A stretch of 64,000 nucleotides of DNA, taken from positions 248,001 to 312,000 of the forward strand of contig CANMAQ010000001.1 in assembly GCA_947495775.1 (NCBI GenBank), read 5' to 3'. The DNA is from Jejuia algarum (GTDB lineage: Bacteria > Bacteroidota > Bacteroidia > Flavobacteriales > Flavobacteriaceae). Below the pieces are notes generated by a model that worked only from the letters and a program-made list of their open reading frames with translations, ran no database searches and was not told the origin of the DNA. Position numbers and translations under genes: made by a program. This document shows, piece after piece, positions 8,763 to 16,202 of this stretch; the first letter of the stretch is position 1, and each line of letters opens with the position of its first letter.

Positions 8763-9809
8763 TTATAAGTTTGCAATTACCGCGTTGGCGACATCTTTAG
8801 TTTTAGCGTCTCCGCCTAAATCTACAGTCAATACGCCTTGTGTTGTTGTTTTATCTATGGCAGCCATAATAGATTGCGCCGCTTCCTCTTCTCCTAAATG
8901 TTCTAACATAATAGCCGCAGACCATATTTGTCCGTATGGATTTGCAATGTTTTGCCCCGCTATATCTGGTGCAGAACCGTGAATAGGCTCGAACATCGAT
9001 GGAAATTCTCTTTCTGGGTTAATGTTTCCACTACCTCCTAAACCAAGGCTTCCCATAATAGCACCGCCTAAATCACTTAAAATATCTCCAAATAAATTTG
9101 TAGTTAAAACCACATCAAATTGTTCTGGCTTTAAAACAAACATGGCTGTAGAATTATCTATGTACATTTGTTGGTGCTCTACGTCTGGGTACTGCGCTGC
9201 AACTTCTCCAATAACGCGATCCCAATACGCCAAACTGTTAATTAGGGTATTCGATTTGGTAATATGCGTCACCTTACTACGTCTTGTTCTCGCTAATTTA
9301 AAGGCGTAATGCGCCACGCGCTCAATCCCTTTTCGTGTAAAAATACTGCTGTCTATCCCCATTCCATTTTCAGAATCTGGTAAATATTGGCTTCCTACTT
9401 GCACAAACTCGCCTTCTGTGTTTTCTCTAACAATTACAAAATCTATAGGCGCCTCAGAACGTAAAGGACGTGTTACACCCGGATAGGTACGTACTGGTCT
9501 GTAATTAACATATTGATTGAAGTTCGTACGCACTTTAAACGTATAGTCTTTTGCAGGTAAAGTATCGTCTACAGCTGGCAATCCTACAGAGCCAAAATAT
9601 ACAGCGTCAAACTTTTTAAGCGTGTCTAAACCATCCTCTGGCAAAAACATATTGTGTTCTAAATAATACCCTGCGCCCCAACCAAATTCTTCGGTTTCAA
9701 TAGAAAAATTATGTTTTTTTGCTACAGCCTCGATAACTCTTAAACCTTCTGGTACGATCTCTTTTCCAATACCATCTCCTGGCACTACTGCAATTTTGTA
9801 ATTACTCAC
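8763..9809 (-). CDS. Tartrate dehydrogenase / D-malate dehydrogenase-like decarboxylating dehydrogenase
   Basis: 348 residues of the isocitrate/isopropylmalate dehydrogenase superfamily. Visible signatures are VPGDGIGKEIVPE near the N-terminus, VRENTEGEF for substrate binding, NLFGDILSDLGGAIMGSLG for metal and NAD sites, and FEPIHGSAPDIAGQ near the C-terminus. The N-terminal FGWGAGYYLEH and VGLPAVDDTLPAKDYTF segments match tartrate dehydrogenases better than LeuB. The family oxidises a 2-hydroxy acid with NAD and often decarboxylates it. It is the first gene of the operon; no leu genes are nearby. It could act on tartrate or malate, or on the kinase product in place of PdxA2, which belongs to the same structural superfamily (inference). 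Confidence 0.85.
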   Translation of the reverse strand: MSNYKIAVVPGDGIGKEIVPEGLRVIEAVAKKHNFSIETEEFGWGAGYYLEHNMFLPEDGLDTLKKFDAVYFGSVGLPAVDDTLPAKDYTFKVRTNFNQYVNYRPVRTYPGVTRPLRSEAPIDFVIVRENTEGEFVQVGSQYLPDSENGMGIDSSIFTRKGIERVAHYAFKLARTRRSKVTHITKSNTLINSLAYWDRVIGEVAAQYPDVEHQQMYIDNSTAMFVLKPEQFDVVLTTNLFGDILSDLGGAIMGSLGLGGSGNINPEREFPSMFEPIHGSAPDIAGQNIANPYGQIWSAAIMLEHLGEEEAAQSIMAAIDKTTTQGVLTVDLGGDAKTKDVANAVIANL

Positions 9810-9932
9810 TTTTATTGATTTTTTATAATTGATAGTTACTGTCGTTTAATGCCAATACTTGGCCTATTTTCGCGATGTAAGCCCAAATACGCCATTAAAC
9901 CTTACTCTTTTAAAGCCATGCATTCTTAAATA

Positions 9933-9944
9933 TTGCATATGCAA
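9933..9944. promoter_or_regulatory. Candidate operator palindrome TTGCATATGCAA
   Basis: A perfect 12-bp palindrome 124 bp upstream of the first gene of the sugar-acid operon, close to a second inverted repeat at 9955-9968. LacI-family proteins bind such symmetric sites, and a LacI gene closes this locus. The centre here is AT rather than the more usual CG, so the link is only a suggestion. Confidence 0.25.
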
Positions 9945-10144
9945 GACAATAATACGAATTTTAATTCGGAATTTATAAACCACTATAAATTAGATATTAG
10001 AGTTCGAATACGCCCTTGTTTGGTTAAAAAAACGGCTTCAAACAGGGGCTTCACGTCATCTTTTTTTGACATAAACACAAATCTATTTTAGTGGTTTCCC
10101 AAAATCTATTAACTTTACTTTTTATTTACAGCTTAAACTTAAGC

Positions 10145-10152
10145 TATTTTTG
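10145..10152 (+). promoter_or_regulatory. -7 promoter element for the GTPase cluster
   Basis: TATTTTTG matches the Bacteroidota -7 consensus TAnnTTTG exactly and lies 29 bp before the ATG at 10181. No TTG is seen at the expected -33 distance. Confidence 0.4.
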
Positions 10153-10180
10153 TATACCAATTAGCAAATTATCCACCATA

Positions 10181-10537
10181 ATGAAAGCACAAGAACAGCC
10201 AGAAACGCCAGCACCTGTAGAAGCAAAACAGCAAGACTCTAAAATAGATGCGATAAAAGAACTTATTTTTGGAGAAAACATCCAGGCGTATAACTCTGAA
10301 TTTGAAGCTGTAAAAGCTGATATCTTGTCTAAAAAGCAGGAGCTACAAGATCTAATTAGCACGGTAGAGTCGGAGCTTTTACAACATATAGACAGCCTTC
10401 AAACCGACTTAAACATACGAATTACAGACTTAGAGACGCATTTAAACGCAAAGCTAAGCGACTTAGATGATAAAAAGGCGGGACGCAAAATGCTAAGCGA
10501 GTTATTTATAAAGCTAGGGCAAAACATAGCAGAATAA
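10181..10537 (+). CDS. Small coiled-coil protein of the GTPase cluster
   Basis: 118 residues. I start it at ATG 10181 (MKAQEQPETPAP); an in-frame ATG 90 bp upstream would add a stretch that overlaps the promoter and looks non-coding. After a Pro/Glu-rich N-terminus comes IDAIKELIFGENIQAYNSEF, then a long heptad-rich coiled coil (about residues 40-100) and an Lys/Arg-containing amphipathic C-terminal helix. The I-x-x-I-K-x-(L/I)-(L/I) start recurs in the next gene product (LNRIKDILLTDERAY), so the two may share an N-terminal module. No signal peptide or membrane segment. It is 13 bp from the next gene, clearly one operon. Function unknown, probably a scaffold or assembly partner (inference). 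Confidence 0.75.
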   Translation: MKAQEQPETPAPVEAKQQDSKIDAIKELIFGENIQAYNSEFEAVKADILSKKQELQDLISTVESELLQHIDSLQTDLNIRITDLETHLNAKLSDLDDKKAGRKMLSELFIKLGQNIAE

Positions 10538-10550
10538 CATCTTAAGGCAG

Positions 10551-11363
10551 ATGAATCAAGATGAAAAATTAAACCGCATTAAAGATATTCTGCTCACAGA
10601 TGAGCGTGCGTACACATCTGCTATTGAAGACAAAATTAAACAGCTAGAGGCCATTGTTAATGAGCGTAAAAAACTATCCACTAAGGTAGACCCCATTATT
10701 GACGAGAAACTAGATGCTTTTATAAAAGAAATTCCCGAAACCCTTGGCCCTACCATTACCGAAGCGTTAAAACAAGAAATCAAAAATTCGCAAGATGCTG
10801 TTGTAGAAGCACTTTTTCCTATTTTAGGACAAATGATTAAACGCTACATACAGCATGAAATGAAAATGCTTTCTGAAAAAATAAACACCCAACTTAACAA
10901 CACCTTTTCCTTTAAGCGCTTTTTTAGAAAGGCCAAATCTAAAGCCTCTGGCTTGAGCGAATCGGATTTGATTTTACAGGAACAGTCTAATCCTAAAATA
11001 GAACAAATCATTCTTATAGAAAAAGGATCTGGGATTGTTTTAGCCGAGTTTTCTAAAACAAAAATGGCAGACGAAGATATGGTGGCCGGCATGCTTACCG
11101 CCATTAAAAGTTTTGTGGAAGATGCTTTTACTAAAGAAGAGCAAAATTTACAGTATATTGAATACGATTTGTACCATATTCATCTTCAAAACTTCCCTTC
11201 GTTTTATGTTGCGGTAGTCGTTTCTGGTGCTTATAATATTATTTACAAAGACCAATTAGAGGACAATATACTAACGTTTACCAGCAAGCATAAAATAGCA
11301 GATTTGTTGGACAACAAAACCCTACTAACCCAGAAATTAGAGGATCATTTTAAACATGAGTAA
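10551..11363 (+). CDS. GTPase-associated protein with N-terminal coiled coil and C-terminal roadblock/longin-like region
   Basis: 270 residues, soluble. Order: LNRIKDILLTDERAY (5-19), a coiled coil (20-60), an amphipathic central part containing DAVVEALFPILGQMIKRYI (about 83-101) and FSFKRFFRKAKSKASGLSE, then an alpha/beta C-terminal part (about 145-260) with IEQIILIEKGSGIVLAEFSK and VAGMLTAIKSFVEDAFTKEE. From memory, the EALFPILGQ and GMLTAIKxFVEDAF segments occur in an uncharacterised family, often fused to OmpA-like domains and found with small GTPases; no OmpA domain is present here. The strand-helix layout of the C-terminus is like longin/roadblock folds that partner Ras-like GTPases (inference). 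It overlaps the GTPase gene by 8 bp. Confidence 0.7.
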   Translation: MNQDEKLNRIKDILLTDERAYTSAIEDKIKQLEAIVNERKKLSTKVDPIIDEKLDAFIKEIPETLGPTITEALKQEIKNSQDAVVEALFPILGQMIKRYIQHEMKMLSEKINTQLNNTFSFKRFFRKAKSKASGLSESDLILQEQSNPKIEQIILIEKGSGIVLAEFSKTKMADEDMVAGMLTAIKSFVEDAFTKEEQNLQYIEYDLYHIHLQNFPSFYVAVVVSGAYNIIYKDQLEDNILTFTSKHKIADLLDNKTLLTQKLEDHFKHE

Positions 11364-11844
11364 AGCTAAAAAAATTGTATTGATAGGCCATTTTGGCGTA
11401 GGCAAAACCTCATTGATAAGACGTTTTGTAGAAAACACTTTTACCAAAGATTATAAGGTAACTATTGGTGTTCATATTTCTAAAAAAGAGGTTGAAATTA
11501 CCGACGAAGCCTCCATTACACTTGTAATATGGGATTTAGAGGGTCTAGACGATATCTCTAAAATACGCACCTCGTATTTATTGGGCACACATGGTTTTAT
11601 TTATGTGTTTGATTTATCGCGACCTGCTACCTATGAAAACCTCGATACCGAGCTTCAGTATTTAAAAAATAACTACCCCAACGTCCCTACTAAGGTGGTG
11701 GGCAATAAAATGGATCTGGTTAACAAGGCCTTTATTAAGCAGAACAGCGCCATTTTCGACCCTCACGTCGATTTTTTTGTAAGTGCTAAGCTAGGAAGCC
11801 GTGTAGAAACTCTTTTTTCTAAATTAGCAGAAGCCTTAATCTAG
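11356..11844 (+). CDS. Ras/Rab-like small GTPase
   Basis: 162 residues, essentially one G domain. G1 P-loop is GHFGVGKTS (11-19), switch I includes VTIGVHISKK (T36 region), G3 is WDLEG (59-63), G4 is NKMD (117-120) and G5 is SAK (143-145). G3 reads D-L-E-G-L-D instead of Ras D-T-A-G-Q-E, so the catalytic Gln is missing and a GTPase-activating partner would be needed, as for bacterial MglA. No lipidation motif and no membrane segment. It overlaps the upstream partner gene by 8 bp and is 7 bp from the hybrid kinase gene. Role: probably a nucleotide-dependent switch of polarity, motility or signalling (inference). Confidence 0.9.
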   Translation: MSKAKKIVLIGHFGVGKTSLIRRFVENTFTKDYKVTIGVHISKKEVEITDEASITLVIWDLEGLDDISKIRTSYLLGTHGFIYVFDLSRPATYENLDTELQYLKNNYPNVPTKVVGNKMDLVNKAFIKQNSAIFDPHVDFFVSAKLGSRVETLFSKLAEALI

Positions 11845-11851
11845 ATGCATC

Positions 11852-13363
11852 ATGTTAGACCGTTACAAAGCATACCAAAACCATAAATTTCAATACATTA
11901 GTGTAGACCCCACAGGAGTGATTCTAGAGAGTGATCATGGTATTTTTCCTGTTACTGTACAGACCAAATTACAGGAACTCCATCCATTTTTTGAAATTCT
12001 TAGCAGTTTACACGCGACAGAAAAACAGGAACATCAGTTTTCGTGCATTAATTTAGAGGTGCATGAAAACGCACTAATTGTAGACCTTGTGATTGCTTTG
12101 CAGGACAAAGACAGCATTCTCATTATTATTGAAAACCTGAGTTCCCATTATACCAGTTATCAGCTTGCAGCGCAGTCCAGAAACGAATCTGTAATTAACT
12201 CTCAAGTATTAGAGTTAAAAAACGAGTACCTCTTAGAAAAGGAGCGTTTTAAAAACAATTTTATCGCCAATTTTAGCCACGAATTAAGAAATCCCTTAAC
12301 GGCCTCTATCATTTTTGGTGATTTGCTCGACAACAGTGGGTTAGATGCCTCCCAAAAAGGCTATCTCGATATTATTCGAGCCGCTAATAAAGACTTAAAA
12401 CACAAAATAGACGATATTCTAGACATCTCTAAAATAGAATCTGGGAAATTAATTTTAAACACTACTGTTTTTAATCTTAAAGCCCTCTGTGATGAGATTG
12501 TTGGAACCTACCGCATACTTGCCCATGAAAAAGGGCTGGAATTTCAATTAGATTACGACAAGAAACTGCCCGAATTTCTGGAAGGCGATGCTTTTAGAAT
12601 TAAACAAATTATCACCAATCTACTTACAAACGCTATTGCTTTTACCACAACCGGGCATGTAAAACTCGCCTTGTCCTTAAATTACATGCGGGCTAAAAAG
12701 GCCAACCTCCATATTGTTGTAGAAGACACAGGTTGTGGCATTGCCAAAAAACACCACGATACTATTTTTGAACGCTTTTTAAAAATAGAGTCGGATGCTC
12801 TAGACAGCCAAGGTCCTGGTTTAGGCCTCGCCATTGTAAAGCATTTAATCACGCAAATGGAGGGCAATATTAAAGTGGATAGCACCCTAGAAGAGGGCGC
12901 TACCTTTAGTTGCAACCTCAACTTTAAAATCTCAGACTACAGCCCAAGCTTAAAAGACGAGCTTCTTAGCAAACAAACCTTTACAAGCAACGAAAAACAC
13001 CACATTTTACTGGTAGAAGATGCCGAGTTGATACAGCTTAGTATTTTAAAACTACTCGCAGCTACAGGGCATTTTTACGTGTCTATAATTTCTAAAGGTG
13101 AAGATTTGGTGCCTAGCGTCTTAGACCATGATGTCGCCCTAATATTAATTTCGAACACCATTCAAGATGTGTCCATTACAGATGCTGCCTCTGCTATTCG
13201 TAAGTTGCCTCGCCCTTATAAAAACACACCTATTATTGCTTTAACCACACAGGCCTATAAAGAAGATATGAAACGCTTTAAAAAAGCGGGTGTTGCGCAT
13301 ACCATTACCAAACCTTTTGACGAAAACACGCTTTTAGAGGCGATTTATGGCGTGTTGTCTTAG
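11852..13363 (+). CDS. Hybrid histidine kinase with a pseudo-receiver domain
   Basis: 503 residues without membrane helices. An N-terminal PAS-like region (1-100) is followed by a HisKA domain with His143 in ANFSHELRNPL, a HATPase domain (VVEDTGCGIAKKH, GPGLGLAIVKHLITQMEG) and a C-terminal receiver (about 388-503). The receiver keeps the acidic pair (HILLVEDAE), the conserved Thr region (IIALTTQAY) and the Lys (ITKPFD), but the position of the phospho-acceptor Asp is Ser434 (LILISNTIQD). It should therefore not accept phosphate from the kinase. It is the last gene of the GTPase operon, so phosphorelay and GTPase switch are probably linked. Confidence 0.88.
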   Translation: MLDRYKAYQNHKFQYISVDPTGVILESDHGIFPVTVQTKLQELHPFFEILSSLHATEKQEHQFSCINLEVHENALIVDLVIALQDKDSILIIIENLSSHYTSYQLAAQSRNESVINSQVLELKNEYLLEKERFKNNFIANFSHELRNPLTASIIFGDLLDNSGLDASQKGYLDIIRAANKDLKHKIDDILDISKIESGKLILNTTVFNLKALCDEIVGTYRILAHEKGLEFQLDYDKKLPEFLEGDAFRIKQIITNLLTNAIAFTTTGHVKLALSLNYMRAKKANLHIVVEDTGCGIAKKHHDTIFERFLKIESDALDSQGPGLGLAIVKHLITQMEGNIKVDSTLEEGATFSCNLNFKISDYSPSLKDELLSKQTFTSNEKHHILLVEDAELIQLSILKLLAATGHFYVSIISKGEDLVPSVLDHDVALILISNTIQDVSITDAASAIRKLPRPYKNTPIIALTTQAYKEDMKRFKKAGVAHTITKPFDENTLLEAIYGVLS

Positions 13364-13422
13364 TCTTAGTTTTTAAGGCGTTTAGCGTCATCGTTGCGCA
13401 AAAACAGCAGTAGCTTATAAAT

Positions 13423-14046
13423 TTACATTACCCCCCTACCACCTACCACCACACGATAAGCTTCTGGCAGGTCTACACCCTGAAAACCATTGGTTAATCC
13501 ATAAAACACAACCAAGGTAAGCATTGCACCTAGAAGCAATATGCCATAAGATTGTTGATGTGGGGATAGGCCTAATAACGGTTGTTTCATTTTTTTAGAA
13601 TGTACTGCTGCGATATGTCCAAAAAATGACATGATAGCCAGGCCGTAATAAGGCCCAAAAAAGAGGTTTAAAGGCCATGTATTTAAACCTGCAACACCAA
13701 AATAAAAGTTGGTATCTAAATTTAAAACAAACCGTCCCGATACGACGGCACTTAAATGAATGAGTAAAAACACTGCGAGATATACCCCTGTCCAAATTTG
13801 CAGTTTTTCAAAAAAAAGTGTAACACTTTTTCGCTTTTTAAAGGCTAATTTTAAACCCGAAACCAGTTGCAGCCCTATGGCTATAAACAATACCAATTCT
13901 GCTACAGGATGCCGGTATATCCCCCTTAAGGCCTCCATAAGTCTAATATGAGCATGAACACCAAAGAGACTGTACACATGATTAAAGAGATGCACTACCA
14001 CAAAAAGTGTAATAATTAGGCCCGAGCTGTAATGAAGTCGTCTCAT
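13423..14046 (-). CDS. Cytochrome-b-like integral membrane protein
   Basis: 207 residues with about five membrane helices, each of the first ones carrying His residues at sites suited to haem ligation (FVVVHLFNHVYSLFGVHAH, FLLIHLSAVVSG, FGHIAAVHSKK). The pattern resembles the membrane anchor subunits of succinate/fumarate reductases and related b-type cytochromes; no soluble partner is nearby. A perfect FNR-type box lies 41 bp upstream of the ATG, with a weak -7 element (CAACTTTG) at a class II distance, so control by the neighbouring Crp/Fnr regulator and a role under low oxygen or redox stress are likely (inference). Confidence 0.65.
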   Translation of the reverse strand: MRRLHYSSGLIITLFVVVHLFNHVYSLFGVHAHIRLMEALRGIYRHPVAELVLFIAIGLQLVSGLKLAFKKRKSVTLFFEKLQIWTGVYLAVFLLIHLSAVVSGRFVLNLDTNFYFGVAGLNTWPLNLFFGPYYGLAIMSFFGHIAAVHSKKMKQPLLGLSPHQQSYGILLLGAMLTLVVFYGLTNGFQGVDLPEAYRVVVGGRGVM

Positions 14047-14086
14047 CTTTTTTTTACAAAGTTGCCTTTAAAAATTAAATTATCAT

Positions 14087-14100
14087 TTGATCTAGATCAA
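14087..14100. promoter_or_regulatory. Perfect FNR-type operator TTGAT-N4-ATCAA
   Basis: TTGATCTAGATCAA is the exact two-fold consensus for FNR-type regulators, flanked by further symmetric A/T. It overlaps the stop codon of the Crp/Fnr gene and lies 41 bp upstream of the membrane protein gene at 13423-14046. Its centre is about 42 bp from the start site implied by a CAACTTTG element at 14057-14064, the spacing used by class II activators. Confidence 0.6.
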
Positions 14101-14687
14101 ATTCGACCTAAACGTGTTCTAATTCGGCTTAGAGTTTCTAATGTAATGCCTATATAGGATGCTATATGGGTTAAGGGAACGCTTTGTATAATATTAGGAT
14201 GAATGGCTAATAGGTTTTCGTATTTCTGTTCTGCCGAATGGAATTGCATAGACGCGATCCTTTCCTGTTGCTGTAACATAGTTTTAACCGCAACCGTTTT
14301 GCTTAGGCGTTCAAAACCATGGTAGCGTTCTGATAAGTGCTCTACCACCGTTCTAGAAATCTCCAAAAGCACTGTGTCTTCAAGAACTTCAATAAAATGA
14401 GGACTGGGAATATTGAGAAAAAAACTATTTATAGCACAAATAAAATCATATTGAAACGCAAACCAGTCTGAAATATCCTTCCCATCTTTCAAATAGAACG
14501 CTCTGGCGCAGCCCTTTAAAATAAAAAAGGTTTTATCGGCGTACTGTCCTTCTTTAACCAAGGTGCCCCCTTTGGCTACTGTTAAAATTTTAGACTGTTG
14601 GGATAACTCGTGCTGGCATTCTAAAGGTAATGGCGCATACATAGTACTAATAAGCGCTACGGCATTTTCTGTAGTTTCTAATAGCAT
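14097..14687 (-). CDS. Crp/Fnr-family transcriptional regulator
   Basis: 196 residues. N-terminal cyclic-nucleotide-binding-like beta barrel (about 20-130: VKEGQYADKTFFILKGCARAF, then VLEDTVLLEISR) and a C-terminal winged helix (LTHIASYIGITLETLSRIRTRLG). The recognition helix has Glu184, Ser187 and Arg188, the E-x-x-S-R pattern by which FNR reads TTGAT half-sites, and exactly such a site overlaps this gene's stop codon. The Cys residues (24, 60, 83) do not form the FNR iron-sulfur pattern, so the signal is not a canonical FNR cluster. Probable target: the membrane protein gene 50 bp downstream. Confidence 0.88.
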   Translation of the reverse strand: MLLETTENAVALISTMYAPLPLECQHELSQQSKILTVAKGGTLVKEGQYADKTFFILKGCARAFYLKDGKDISDWFAFQYDFICAINSFFLNIPSPHFIEVLEDTVLLEISRTVVEHLSERYHGFERLSKTVAVKTMLQQQERIASMQFHSAEQKYENLLAIHPNIIQSVPLTHIASYIGITLETLSRIRTRLGRI

Positions 14688-14989
14688 TTAACGGTTCTTA
14701 AAGTGTTGGCTAAAAAATACTAAAGATACAATTCTTAGGGGATTCGCAAATACACAGGTGCCGCAATAGCATTAGTGCTTTAGCAGCTTTAAATTTACGC
14801 AGCTGTGATAAATACATACTATATATTTAATCATAACCCCTCGTTTAGTCCGTGGATTCTGAAATAGGCCTAAAAGAAAAAAGCATCCCTATCTTCTTAT
14901 AAAAGAAAAAAGGAAAGCTTTCCATTGGTTACCAATTTCACTTGGTAAACTACATCACGCCAAAGGCGTGAACAACACAACGTCATTAT
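14688..14989. other. Intergenic region with several short inverted repeats
   Basis: No gene seen. Symmetric elements are clustered at 14912-14923 (GGAAAGCTTTCC), 14925-14937 (ATTGGT-T-ACCAAT) and 14955-14969 (CACGCC-AAA-GGCGTG). They could form successive hairpins in an RNA or be protein sites; the CACGCC hairpin lacks a T-run on either side. The leader of the Crp/Fnr gene starts at the left end. Confidence 0.35.
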
Positions 14990-15022
14990 ACTAAAAAAGC
15001 CTTAAATTTCTTTAAGGCTTTA
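14990..15022 (-). terminator. Rho-independent terminator after tRNA-Asp
   Basis: An 11-bp perfect stem AAAGCCTTAAA / TTTAAGGCTTT with a four-base loop, followed on the minus strand by a run of six T. It lies 11 bp beyond the 3' end of tRNA-Asp. Confidence 0.8.
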
Positions 15023-15032
15023 AGCAATTTTG

Positions 15033-15106
15033 CGGTCTGGACGGGACTCGAACCCGCGACCCCCTGCGTGACAGGCAGATATTCTAACCAGCTGAACTAC
15101 CAGACC
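15033..15106 (-). tRNA. tRNA-Asp (GTC)
   Basis: On the minus strand it folds as a full cloverleaf. The acceptor stem is GGTCTGG/CCAGACC, the D arm includes GTTCAGCTGGTTAGAAT, the anticodon loop CTGTCAC gives anticodon GTC, and the T arm GCGGGTTCGAGTCCCGT carries TTCGA. Discriminator G is as expected for Asp. The 3' CCA is not encoded. A near-perfect promoter lies just upstream and a strong terminator just downstream, so it is a single-gene unit. Confidence 0.97.
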
Positions 15107-15124
15107 GTTGCGTTATTGCGAGTG

Positions 15125-15154
15125 CAAAGATACACCTCTTTCTGATTACTGCAA
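15125..15154 (-). promoter_or_regulatory. Bacteroidota-type promoter of tRNA-Asp
   Basis: On the minus strand TTG (15154-15152), 19 bp, then TATCTTTG (15132-15125) matches the group's sigma-factor consensus TTG-N19-TAnnTTTG exactly, 18 bp before the first base of the mature tRNA. This is the best promoter in the window. Confidence 0.75.
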
Positions 15155-15186
15155 GCTTTTTTCTGTTTTTTTTCAAAAAAAATGCA

Positions 15187-16116
15187 TTATCCAAATTTTT
15201 GACGGGAGACCATATAGGCGGTCAATATACTATTAAAGTCTCTATTCACATCAGCCTCAACGTATTTGATATTATATTGGGCACATTTGAGACGTAAAGC
15301 TTCAAAATATGTATTTACTGCTGTATTGTAATTGTCTTTAATACTGTCGGCATAAAGATTTATATGCGCTCCTGTTTCTACATCGATAAAACGTTTAGGT
15401 GTATTATCAAAATCGAATTGCAATTCCTTAGCTTTATCGAATACATGAAATAGAACCACCTCATGCTTGTTATATTTAAGGTGCTGTAACGCTTCAAATA
15501 ACTTAGTATCTTCTGCTGTCGTTTGAAACATGTCTGTAAACAGAAAAATCATAGAGCGCTTATGAATCTTCTCTGCGATCTCATGCAAGTATTTATAAGT
15601 TTCTGTTTGTTTTTGCGCTGTTTTAGATGCCACAGCTGCACTTAAATGACTCAATAGCATTTGATGGTGCCGCTCACTTCCCTTTTCGGGTGCATAGTAA
15701 TCGTAATGATCACTATAGATACTTAACCCTACGGCGTCCCGTTGCTTTTTTAAAATTTGCATTAAAGCTGCTGCTGCCAATACAGAAAAACCTACTTTAT
15801 TTAAATGTCCAATATCGAAACGATCCTGCTTGGGATAATGCATAGAACTGCTATTATCTAAGATGATATGACAACGCAAATTCGTTTCGTCGTCGTAGCG
15901 CTTCGTGTAGAGCTTATCGGTTTTAGCAAACAACTTCCAATCTATATGCCGCGTACTCTCACCTCTATTGTAGATTTTATGTTCTGCAAACTCTGCCGAA
16001 AATCCATGAAACGGACTTTTATGCATACCTGCTATAAAACCTTCAACCACTTGTTTGGCAAGCAGTTCAAGGTTTTTAAAGCCTTCTGTTTTATGAAGTT
16101 CGTTTTGTAAATTCAT
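15187..16116 (-). CDS. DUF58 domain protein
   Basis: 309 residues, soluble. The DUF58 core is clear in FHGFSAEFAEHKIYNRGES followed by HIDWKLFAKTDKLYTKRYDD, then a von Willebrand A-like fold with a DxSxS metal site (HIILDNSSSMHYP) and LFTDMF. DUF58 proteins are often encoded with MoxR ATPases and BatA-like proteins in stress or envelope clusters; none is present here, only ClpP and thioredoxin genes on the same strand. No enzyme activity can be deduced. Length is typical of the short flavobacterial type. Confidence 0.9.
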   Translation of the reverse strand: MNLQNELHKTEGFKNLELLAKQVVEGFIAGMHKSPFHGFSAEFAEHKIYNRGESTRHIDWKLFAKTDKLYTKRYDDETNLRCHIILDNSSSMHYPKQDRFDIGHLNKVGFSVLAAAALMQILKKQRDAVGLSIYSDHYDYYAPEKGSERHHQMLLSHLSAAVASKTAQKQTETYKYLHEIAEKIHKRSMIFLFTDMFQTTAEDTKLFEALQHLKYNKHEVVLFHVFDKAKELQFDFDNTPKRFIDVETGAHINLYADSIKDNYNTAVNTYFEALRLKCAQYNIKYVEADVNRDFNSILTAYMVSRQKFG

Positions 16117-16202
16117 AGTAAGATATGCACTTAAATATATGGTACATGAATAGGGCGCGGCTATTAAAAGTCGCTTAATTAAAACACGTTACAACGTGTA
16201 TA

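Larger units (their letters stand above)
9810..10180. other. Divergent intergenic region (sugar-acid operon / GTPase cluster)
   Basis: 371 bp between two divergent units. It must hold the promoter of the tartrate-dehydrogenase-led operon (minus) and that of the GTPase unit (plus). I see a perfect palindrome at 9933-9944, a second inverted repeat CGAATT-TT-AATTCG at 9955-9968, and a -7 element at 10145-10152. No coding frame is convincing; an upstream extension of the 118-residue protein to 10091 lacks support. Confidence 0.5.

Noticed and set aside
8763..9809. Isopropylmalate dehydrogenase LeuB
   Set aside because: N-terminal segments fit tartrate/malate-type dehydrogenases, and no leuA, leuC or leuD gene is nearby.
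10091..10180. Upstream extension of the 118-residue coiled-coil protein
   Set aside because: The extra 30 codons overlap the -7 promoter element and read as AT-rich leader, with no module continuing into them.
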